Origin: an uncultured Pseudorhodobacter sp.
GTDB taxonomy: Bacteria > Pseudomonadota > Alphaproteobacteria > Rhodobacterales > Rhodobacteraceae
Direction: 5' to 3'
NCBI GenBank assembly: GCA_937910975.1
Contig: CALEMZ010000077.1
Span: 1-6,452 of the forward strand
DNA length: 6,452 nucleotides
A program made the translations under genes and the position numbers. Below the pieces are notes generated by a model. It was not told where the DNA came from. It saw nothing but the letters and a program-made list of their open reading frames with translations, and made no database searches. This document shows, piece by piece, positions 1-4,567 of this stretch; position 1 is the stretch's first letter; each line of letters starts with the position of its first letter.

Positions 1-54
1 AGCATAACCTTGCCAAGGTTAGGGTCGGGCGTTCGAATCGCCTCGCCCGCTCCA
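1..54 (+). tRNA. tRNA-Gly(GCC), 3' part (5' end outside window)
   Basis: The anticodon arm, T arm, 3' acceptor strand and CCA end of a tRNA can be read directly. The anticodon stem is TAACC (5-9) paired with GGTTA (17-21). The seven-base loop TTGCCAA (10-16) places GCC at positions 34-36, which decodes glycine GGC/GGU codons. The five-base variable loop is followed by the T stem GGGCG/CGCCT (27-31 and 39-43) around the loop TTCGAAT. The acceptor strand CGCCCGC (44-50), discriminator T and encoded CCA (52-54) finish the gene. The 5' acceptor strand and most of the D arm lie upstream of the window. The gene looks intact as far as it can be seen. Confidence 0.95.
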
Positions 55-62
55 TTTCGGTT

Positions 63-76
63 CCTGCGAAAGCAGG
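63..76 (+). other. small GNRA-loop hairpin between tRNA and terminator
   Basis: CCTGC (63-67) pairs perfectly with GCAGG (72-76) across a GAAA tetraloop. It sits 8 nt after the tRNA CCA and just before the terminator, so it would be part of the 3' trailer of the tRNA-Gly transcript. It may simply shape the trailer during 3' processing; no other role is visible. Confidence 0.45.
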
Positions 77-81
77 TGGTT

Positions 82-112
82 TGCAAAGGTCGCCTTCGGG
101 CGGCCTTTTGCA
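82..112 (+). terminator. rho-independent terminator of tRNA-Gly
   Basis: GGTCGCC (88-94) pairs with GGCGGCC (99-105) across a TTCG tetraloop. The stem is extended by AAA (85-87) against TTT (106-108), and then by TGC/GCA on the outside with one bulged T. The GC-rich stem, stable UUCG loop and following T run are the classical intrinsic terminator pattern. It ends the tRNA transcription unit and insulates the downstream DNA. Confidence 0.85.
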
Positions 113-141
113 TTTGTGGGCCGGGGTTGCGGCGGGGTTCT

Positions 142-165
142 ACAGCGCCACCTGTGCAGCGCTGT
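142..165. repeat. inverted repeat, possible hairpin after the small minus-strand ORF
   Basis: ACAGCGC (142-148) and GCGCTGT (159-165) are perfect 7-bp inverted repeats with a 10-base loop. An alternative pairing, CCACC (148-152) with GGTGG (166-170), partly excludes it. On the minus strand this structure begins 11 bases after the stop of the 49-codon ORF at 177-326, so it could end that transcript. There is no T run, so a terminator role is only a suggestion. Confidence 0.3.
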
Positions 166-176
166 GGTGGTAGGGG

Positions 177-326
177 TCAGCCTTCCGCATCCACCCTGTG
201 TTCCGTCAAAAGGCGGATGCTCTGGTTCTTAAGGGCCTGCAGGTCGTTGCTGTGGCTGATGATTTGCAACAGCATTTCCCACTGGCAGACAGCAATCTCG
301 CGGGTCATTCTGGTCTTGTGGTACAT
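177..326 (-). CDS. possible small protein of 49 residues, unknown function
   Basis: An ATG at 326 on the minus strand opens a 49-codon frame ending with TGA at 177-179. GGAG lies 7 bases upstream of the start (334-337), which is good Shine-Dalgarno placement. The protein starts MYHKTRMTRE and contains stretches that could form amphipathic helix (CQWEMLLQII, DLQALKNQSIRLLTEH). There is no signal peptide, no membrane segment and only one cysteine, at residue 14. I do not recognise a family. Plus-strand frames across the same bases lack a ribosome binding site and read as low-complexity shadow translations. The gene is the only candidate between the tRNA terminator and the chemotaxis remnants, and it runs codirectionally with the MCP-like gene, whose stop lies about 200 bases upstream of this start. 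Its reality rests on the ribosome site and plausible composition alone. Confidence 0.4.
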   Translation of the reverse strand: MYHKTRMTREIAVCQWEMLLQIISHSNDLQALKNQSIRLLTEHRVDAEG

Positions 327-530
327 GTCTTTTCTCCGTGTGTGCAGGTCACCGAAGTAAACTCAAGAGTGATTCCCCGCGTGGGGGTGCCGAAGATAAA
401 GAGTGATCAATTCGCGGGCTATATAAAAGCCACGCGATGACGTTTCTTGATCGCCTTCGCATCTTCAGCCATCAGATAGCGCACCCGCCATGCGCCCGGC
501 ACAACGGTCCGGGTCGCATGCAGGTCGTTG
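327..530. other. non-coding spacer upstream of the small ORF, with a direct repeat
   Basis: No gene is supported here. The nonamer AAGAGTGAT occurs twice in the same orientation, at 365-373 and 399-407. Between the copies is a short GC-rich inverted repeat, CCCC-GCGT-GGGG (375-386). This lies 40 to 80 bases upstream of the ATG of the minus-strand small ORF, so the repeats could be regulator sites for it. I see no convincing -35/-10 pair. A frame antisense to 419-530 ends in a natural-looking tail (see findings) but has no start of its own. Confidence 0.35.
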
Positions 531-1265
531 TCAGCGTGGCTGCTGCGGTGGCGGCGAATGCCGTTGGTAGAAGTTGATCTCCGCCTTGATCTCCGCCGAC
601 AGGTCCATGAGCCGCTGCAGCCTTCGCGCGATTTCACTGTGCCGCGCGTCCAGCTGGTCGATCGTCGACGAGAGGCCACCTCCCGCCACGCCAAGCCGTC
701 CGCTTTCCACCCGCCCCATCACCCGGATCGTATCCAGCCCCAACATCATGCGCCGGATTTCGGTCGAAGCCTGATTTAGGTCGCCAGAAAGCTTGTCAGC
801 CTTGACCATCGCCTCCTTGGCCTGCGTGGCATAGGTCTTCTGGATGTTGACAAGAAATTCCAATTCCTTCTGAAAATCAATCGAGGCACTGCTTGGGTCT
901 TCCTTGGCAAATTGCGTCGGAAGGTCGCTTAAAAGCCGGTGGATCCCTGACAAAATCAGAGCCTCGGTCACCACCTCGGCCATAGACCAGCACAAATTGG
1001 CTTTGTTGCCAGCAAAGGCTTCCAACTGGTGCGAGATTTCAGTCGAGGCGTATTTGTAATTATCCGAGATCGCCGAAATCGGCCCTCCCGAGGGTTCCAG
1101 CCGAGAGGCAATGATGCGCATGTTGGTCGGAATTGCCTGAAGCGCCTCGAATTCGCGCAGCAAAAGATCCTGCTGTTCATGCGTTGCCTTCAAATTGGCG
1201 CTGATCGCCTGCAGCGCGCGGCTCTTGGCCACGTTATTGCGGCCTAGGGTGCGCAAGCTCGACAC
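531..1265 (-). pseudogene. MCP-like chemotaxis signalling protein, 5' end missing
   Basis: The 244-residue frame is almost wholly helical and heptad-rich. It resembles the cytoplasmic MCP-like proteins found beside che operons in Rhodobacteraceae. The segment at about residues 44-82 (PTNMRIIASRLEP, then GGPISAISDNYK) sits where a canonical receptor hairpin tip and its flanking helices would be. A second helical hairpin around 177-234 contains LDTIRVMGRVESGRL and ends INFYQRH before a Pro/Gln-rich tail. No transmembrane segment or ligand domain is present. The only upstream starts are GTG codons (1265, and residue 12), and neither has a ribosome binding site. The frame is open only to about 1298, where it runs antisense to the STAS gene. 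I infer that the N-terminal part was lost in a deletion that also beheaded the divergent STAS gene. The family assignment is by recall; a complete, unusual short protein is the alternative. Confidence 0.6.
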
Positions 1266-1416
1266 CAGTATGATCGAGCTTTTGCTCTCTGCCGCTCAAG
1301 GGTGGCACCAGAAAGGTCTGCCCTTCGAACTGACAGGCCTCAGCCCTGCCCTGGATCAGCGGTTCGATCTCTTGGGCATATCTGCCGGAACATTGACGCG
1401 AGAGGTGCAAGCATGA
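1249..1416 (+). pseudogene. STAS-domain chemotaxis protein, C-terminal remnant
   Basis: In this frame about 55 residues read as the second half of an STAS domain. A strand and helix (VRKLDTSMIELLLSAAQGW) are followed by KGLPFELTGLS and a final helix around RFDLLGISAG. Small STAS proteins of this kind, related to anti-sigma-factor antagonists, commonly open che operons in Rhodobacteraceae. A complete domain needs roughly 40 more N-terminal residues, including the first strands. Upstream of about 1245 the frame reads only antisense to the MCP-like gene. GTG 1249 and ATG 1270 both lack a ribosome binding site. The stop TGA (1414-1416) overlaps the ATG of cheY as ATGA, which shows the original operon coupling. 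I read it as a beheaded gene; the remaining fragment is unlikely to fold as an STAS domain. Confidence 0.65.
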
Positions 1417-1787
1417 CGATCAAAGTACTGGCGATCGACGATTCCCGCACCATCCGGACCATGGTACACAAGGCCATGGCAGAGGCTGGCTTTGACTGTG
1501 CTTTGGCCGATGATGGGGTACAGGGTCTTGCCCGTTTCCGCGACGACCCGCCCGACGTTGTAATCACCGATATCAACATGCCCAACCTTGACGGTTATGG
1601 CGTGATCACAGCAATCCGGGGTGGCGAAGTGCATCGCCGGGTGCCGATCCTAGTGCTGACCACCGAAAGCTCGCCGCATCTAAAAGCGCGGGCACGCGAG
1701 GCAGGCGCGACCGGCTGGATCATCAAACCCTTCGACGATGAAGCCTTGGTTTCAGTCGTTCGCAGGGTCACCGGAATGGAGGTGTGA
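1413..1787 (+). CDS. cheY: chemotaxis response regulator CheY
   Basis: A single-domain receiver of 124 residues, the normal CheY length. It accepts phosphate from CheA and, when phosphorylated, binds the flagellar switch or, as a second CheY, acts as a phosphate sink. The acidic pair is Asp9-Asp10, the phospho-acceptor Asp53 is in VVITDINMP, the switch Thr83 is in LVLTTES and the conserved Lys105 is in IIKPF. Trp102 occupies the position of the switch Tyr106 of E. coli CheY. All catalytic residues are present. The ATG at 1413 overlaps the STAS stop and has GAGG (1402-1405) 7 bases upstream. The stop is followed after 1 base by the next gene, whose ribosome site GGAGG lies inside the last cheY codons. 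The gene itself is intact, but its upstream promoter region appears to have been deleted and no CheA kinase is encoded in this window. Confidence 0.93.
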   Translation: MTIKVLAIDDSRTIRTMVHKAMAEAGFDCALADDGVQGLARFRDDPPDVVITDINMPNLDGYGVITAIRGGEVHRRVPILVLTTESSPHLKARAREAGATGWIIKPFDDEALVSVVRRVTGMEV

Positions 1788-1788
1788 C

Positions 1789-2574
1789 ATGACAATTCAG
1801 TCTTCCATCCGTGACATGTTTTTTGAGGAAAGCGAAGAACTGCTCGAAGCGTTGAGTGAAGGGCTTGCGCTTATGTTGTCCGGTCAAAAGGACGACGAAA
1901 CCGTGAACGCAGTGTTTCGGGCCGTGCATTCTATCAAGGGCGGCGCAGGGGCATTCAAGCTGACCGAGCTTGTTGCCTTTGGCGCATCAACTGGCGGCGT
2001 GGACGCGCTGTTGTCACTTCTGTCCGACTATCCGCACGATTGCCCGCCAACAATGATCGTCCAGCACACCGGCAGCGGGTTCTCGGAAAGCCTGGTCCGT
2101 CTCTTGGACCATCGCTGCAAAGCCACGGTAATGGCCGCACATGACGGTCTTGAGCTGCTGCCCGGTCGGGTTTACGTGGCCGCGGGTACGGAGGGCCATC
2201 TGGTCTTGAAGCCTGGCAAACCAAACCTGTGCCAAATCAAGCGGGGCGAGCCTGTATCCGGCCATATACCCTCGGTCGATGCCCTATTTCATTCGGCGAT
2301 TTCGCAGGCCCCACAAGTGGTTGGCGTGATCCTGACCGGCATGGGCAAGGACGGGGCCGCCGGACTATTGGCCCTGCGCCGCGCTGGCGGCACCACCATC
2401 GGCCAAGACGAAGCGACCTCTCTTGTCTACGGCATGCCGAAAGCGGCGTTCAACATGGGAGCGGTGCAGCGGCAACTGCCCATCCAGAAAATCGGAGCCG
2501 AGATCATCAACGTCTGCCGCTCCGGCCAGAGCCAGATGTATGACACGCAGTCCAGATCGGCAGTTCGTCAATGA
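1789..2574 (+). CDS. chimeric CheA(Hpt N-terminus)-CheB(methylesterase) protein
   Basis: This frame of 261 residues joins two chemotaxis proteins. Residues 1-64 are the start of CheA: an Hpt helix (RDMFFEESEELLEALSEGL), then FRAVHSIKGGAGAFKLTELVAF with phospho-accepting His47. Residues 61-261 are the CheB methylesterase domain, beginning at (ELVAF)GASTGG. It keeps the full catalytic triad: Ser67 in GASTGG, His93 in IVQH and Asp188 in TGMGKDGAAG. CheB demethylates or deamidates receptor glutamates. Everything between is missing: the last helices of the Hpt bundle, the CheA dimerisation, ATPase and CheW-binding domains, and the CheB receiver. The start is the ATG at 1789, with GGAGG 6 bases upstream (1778-1782), and the end overlaps cheD as ATGA. 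The esterase domain looks structurally complete, with its first strand supplied by LVAF. The Hpt part retains only about two of its four helices, so phosphotransfer is doubtful. In E. coli and Salmonella, CheB freed of its receiver is more active, so an unregulated esterase is possible. A decay product is equally possible. Confidence 0.88.
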   Translation: MTIQSSIRDMFFEESEELLEALSEGLALMLSGQKDDETVNAVFRAVHSIKGGAGAFKLTELVAFGASTGGVDALLSLLSDYPHDCPPTMIVQHTGSGFSESLVRLLDHRCKATVMAAHDGLELLPGRVYVAAGTEGHLVLKPGKPNLCQIKRGEPVSGHIPSVDALFHSAISQAPQVVGVILTGMGKDGAAGLLALRRAGGTTIGQDEATSLVYGMPKAAFNMGAVQRQLPIQKIGAEIINVCRSGQSQMYDTQSRSAVRQ

Positions 2575-3113
2575 CAACCCTTCCACAAAGTGATCGTTCC
2601 CTTTCCGTCATTCAGGGCGAGTTCCGGATATCCGAAGCTTCTGAAGATCTGCTTTCGACGGTCCTCGGTTCCTGCGTGGCGGTCTGCCTGCATGACCCGG
2701 GGCGCCGGATCGGCGGCATGAACCATTTCCTTTTGCCCTTCGGTCAGGGTCATGGCACCGATCGTCCAGTTCGCTATGGCCTGTTCGCGATGGAAATTCT
2801 GGTCAATGAGTTGATGAAGCAAGGCGCGGTAAAGGCGCGACTGCAGGCGAAAATCTTCGGCGGCGCCAAGATCATGGCCGACCTGGGTGACATCGGCAAA
2901 GCGAATGCGCGTTTCGCCCAAGAATTTCTTCACACCGAAGGCATCCCCTGTCTGGCCGAGAGCCTTGGCGGAACAAATGCGCGGCGGATTGTCTTTCGTC
3001 CGTCGACGGGAGTAGCGCGGATGATGCTGGTACCGTCGAGCAACCTTTCACAGATCCACCCGTTATTGAGCCCAGCAAAACAAGAGCCGGACCATCGCAT
3101 CGATCTTTTCTAG
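2571..3113 (+). CDS. cheD: chemoreceptor glutamine deamidase CheD
   Basis: The 180-residue protein matches CheD, which converts receptor glutamines to glutamates and thereby matures MCPs; in some bacteria it also interacts with CheC. The catalytic Cys35 lies in VLGSCVAVCLHDP, and His52 in GGMNHFLLP is 17 residues later, as in Thermotoga CheD (C27/H44). The third catalytic position is Ser29/Thr30. Other family signatures are the YGLFAMEILVNEL helix, KIFGGAKIM (residues about 94-102), and GGTNARRIVFRPSTG near the C-terminus. The tail ends in an acidic-hydrophobic IDLF. The ATG at 2571 overlaps the stop of the chimeric upstream gene, so translation is probably coupled. The gene looks complete and is the last gene of the che operon remnant. 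No clear terminator follows. Confidence 0.93.
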   Translation: MTTLPQSDRSLSVIQGEFRISEASEDLLSTVLGSCVAVCLHDPGRRIGGMNHFLLPFGQGHGTDRPVRYGLFAMEILVNELMKQGAVKARLQAKIFGGAKIMADLGDIGKANARFAQEFLHTEGIPCLAESLGGTNARRIVFRPSTGVARMMLVPSSNLSQIHPLLSPAKQEPDHRIDLF

Positions 3114-3535
3114 ATCCCAGTGCCCAGGTCACACAGAAATGTGCCACCAAGGCAGGTCCGACGGCAGCCGGCACCTTCCGTCACATGCCCGCAAGAGCGA
3201 GGTGGGAAGCGAAAGCTCTTTAGAAGAACCCCATCCAGAGTCTCCTTGCTTGCAGGTAAAGTTGTCAGCGCAGTCGACGACTCTGATCATGGACCGCCCT
3301 CCGATGGCATCGATGTGCCAAGGCGGGCCTGCAATGGTCCAACAGAGAGAGCGGCCACCTCATCAAAGCAGGTAGAAACAGCGACAACGAGGTCAGTGCC
3401 CTCATTCGTCAGATGCAACACCCGTCAATAGGTTGATGGTCTCGCCAACCTGAGACCGTGGCACCGAACGGGCCTATTACCGGAAACTCACCGCCGCATT
3501 TTTTGCAGCGCTGACGGGCTATCTGAAGGTCACTA
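3114..3535. other. 422-bp orphan region between cheD and glpR
   Basis: No gene is firmly supported. Plus-strand frames at 3120-3431 and 3139-3375 are rich in Arg, Pro and Ser and look non-coding. A 53-codon minus-strand frame (3129-3290) has a purine-rich GGAGG ahead of its ATG and is listed separately. Near the end, the plus-strand frame from about 3454 to 3549 reads like the tail of a protein (ERAYYRKLTAAFFAALTGYLK...), but it has no start and is preceded in frame by a stop. A 6-bp inverted repeat, GGTCTC/GAGACC (3438-3443 and 3452-3457), has an 8-base loop. The patchy coding look suggests debris of an inserted or deleted gene; no element can be named. Confidence 0.4.
3129..3290 (-). CDS. 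doubtful small ORF of 53 codons, unknown
   Basis: The minus-strand ATG at 3290 is preceded by GGAGGGCGGTCC, giving a Shine-Dalgarno match at good spacing. The frame starts MIRVVDCADNF and ends before TGA at 3129-3131. It holds four cysteines and several tryptophans, an odd composition with no recognisable fold. It converges with cheD across a 15-bp gap. It may be a chance frame in decayed sequence, and I know no family for it. Confidence 0.2.
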   Translation of the reverse strand: MIRVVDCADNFTCKQGDSGWGSSKELSLPTSLLRACDGRCRLPSDLPWWHISV

Positions 3536-4294
3536 TCAGGCAACGCTAATCTTTGTATTCCATTCGAGACAGCGTTTGCTGAGATCCTCGGGGAGTGGCA
3601 TGTCCGTAAAGACTTCGCTGATCTCGCTCAGAGATGCCAGCCGAACCGGGGCCGATCGCGTCAGTTTTGAGTGGTCGCAAACCACGAAGGTTTGACGCGC
3701 CTGACAGATGATTGTCTTGGAAACACGCACTTCTGCAAGATCATAGTCCAGAAGGTCGCCGTCGGCATCCAAGGCCGACGCGCCGATGATAGCATAGTCG
3801 ACCTTGAACTGCTCAAAGAATTGCGTCGTCAGATCGCCCACCAACCCACCGTCCGAGCGGCGCAAGGCGCCACCTGCGACCAAAATCTCGCAACCAGCAT
3901 TGGCGACAAGGATGTTCGCAACATTCATGTTGTTGGTGATCACCGTGATGTTTCGGTGGCCCAAAAGCTCCCGCGCGACGGCTTCGGTCGTGGTGCCAAG
4001 GTTCATAATGATCGAACAATTGTCCGGAATGGTCGCCGCGCAAATCTTGGCGATGGCCGCCTTCGCCGCGGCGTTCATCTTGCGGCGCTCATCATAGCCC
4101 AGATTGGCCACGCCGATGCGCGGCACTGCACCACCATGCACCCGATCAAGATAGCCGAAATCGGCCAATTCCGTCAGATCGCGCCGGATCGTCTGTAGCG
4201 TAACATCAAACCGGTGGGCAAGATCCTCAACGATCACGCGGCCTTCGCCCTTAGCAATTTCGAGGATCTCGCTTTGCCGGAAATTCAGCGCCAT
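3536..4294 (-). CDS. glpR: DeoR-family glycerol 3-phosphate regulon repressor GlpR
   Basis: The product is 252 residues, exactly the length of E. coli GlpR, and collinear with it. Residues 6-56 form the DeoR-type winged helix (RQSEILEIAKGEGRV, then DVTLQTIRRDLTELADFGYLDRVHGGA). Residues about 95-240 form the ISOCOT/DeoR sensor fold that binds glycerol 3-phosphate. Key runs are NLGTTTEAVA, VITNNMNVAN, VAGGALRRSDGGLVG and VVCDHSKL. The start is the ATG at 4294 rather than the upstream in-frame ATG at 4396: AAGGA (4302-4306) lies 7 bases before it, and the extra 34 residues are unlike the family and would cover promoter DNA. It is divergent from glpD, with the shared control region between. By analogy it represses glpD and the importer and is released by glycerol 3-phosphate. 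Close DeoR sugar-phosphate paralogues are the only alternative, and the context argues for GlpR. Confidence 0.93.
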   Translation of the reverse strand: MALNFRQSEILEIAKGEGRVIVEDLAHRFDVTLQTIRRDLTELADFGYLDRVHGGAVPRIGVANLGYDERRKMNAAAKAAIAKICAATIPDNCSIIMNLGTTTEAVARELLGHRNITVITNNMNVANILVANAGCEILVAGGALRRSDGGLVGDLTTQFFEQFKVDYAIIGASALDADGDLLDYDLAEVRVSKTIICQARQTFVVCDHSKLTRSAPVRLASLSEISEVFTDMPLPEDLSKRCLEWNTKISVA

Positions 4295-4335
4295 GAGTTT
4301 TTCCTTTTGGTTCGCATGATAGGCACATGTTTTCG

Positions 4336-4364
4336 AATATATCCGAGAGCCGATCAAGCGGAAA
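4336..4364 (-). promoter_or_regulatory. candidate glpR promoter
   Basis: On the minus strand TTTCCG (4359-4364) and TATATT (4336-4341) are separated by 17 bases, ending about 40 bases before the glpR ATG. The -10 box is good and the -35 box is poor. The region is AT-rich, and other placements are possible. Confidence 0.3.
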
Positions 4365-4470
4365 TTTAATGTGCTCTTTTGTCCATTACGACGCAATATA
4401 CAGCGCGAATTTGTATGTTATCTTAAAATATAGCGAAAAATCAATGGGATGATCAAATTATATGCCAAAA

Positions 4471-4507
4471 ATGTTCGATATATGCGAAAACGAACATGTA
4501 CGAACAT
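4471..4507. promoter_or_regulatory. GlpR operator half-sites upstream of glpD
   Basis: ATGTTCG (4471-4477) and CGAACAT (4491-4497) are perfect inverted repeats. A second CGAACAT (4501-4507) follows in direct orientation 10 bp later, within the tandem decamers ACGAACATGT/ACGAACATAT (4490-4509). These heptamers are the half-sites of the E. coli GlpR operator, ATGTTCG-ATAA-CGAACAT. GCGAAAA copies at 4433-4439 and 4484-4490 may be weaker half-sites. The cluster ends 5 bases before the TTGACA box, so bound repressor would block RNA polymerase. The half-site spacing (13 bp) differs from the E. coli 4 bp, so the exact protomer arrangement is uncertain. Confidence 0.72.
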
Positions 4508-4512
4508 ATTTC

Positions 4513-4541
4513 TTGACAGGCAATGAAGAAATGTACACCTT
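4513..4541 (+). promoter_or_regulatory. candidate glpD promoter
   Basis: A consensus -35 hexamer TTGACA lies at 4513-4518. The matching -10 is weak: TACACC at 15-bp spacing (4534-4539) or CACCTT at 17 bp. Transcription would begin near 4546, leaving a leader of about 20 bases before GTG 4568. Any start there would lie downstream of the ATG at 4523, which supports the GTG as the true translation start. Confidence 0.5.
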
Positions 4542-4567
4542 CATCTTCGCAAAGAGGGGAAGCTATT

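Noticed and set aside
1..54. tRNA-Gly as attachment site of an integrated element
   Set aside because: No second copy of the tRNA 3' end and no integrase gene is seen in the window.
10..440. Plus-strand ORFs 10-360 and 198-440
   Set aside because: The first starts inside tRNA-Gly and reads through its terminator. The second starts at a GTG with no ribosome site and is antisense to the better-supported small ORF.
1302..1412. Upstream ATG 1302 for cheY
   Set aside because: The added residues are a shadow of the STAS frame. ATG 1413 is coupled to the STAS stop and gives a standard 124-residue CheY.
3127..3145. Hairpin after cheD (GG-CACA/TGTG-CC) as terminator
   Set aside because: The stem is short with a bulge, and no T run follows.
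3492..3510. CGCCGCA/TGCAGCG repeat around T6 as a shared terminator for cheD and glpR
   Set aside because: The T run is in the loop, not after the stem, and the stem has a mismatch. Neither strand gets a terminator shape.
4295..4396. N-terminal extension of glpR to ATG 4396
   Set aside because: The extension has no family similarity and covers the control region. ATG 4294 gives exactly 252 residues with a ribosome site.
4523..4567. ATG at 4523 as the glpD start
   Set aside because: It has no Shine-Dalgarno, lies within the predicted promoter just after TTGACA, and adds 15 residues absent from the family. GTG 4568 has GAGGGGA at good spacing.
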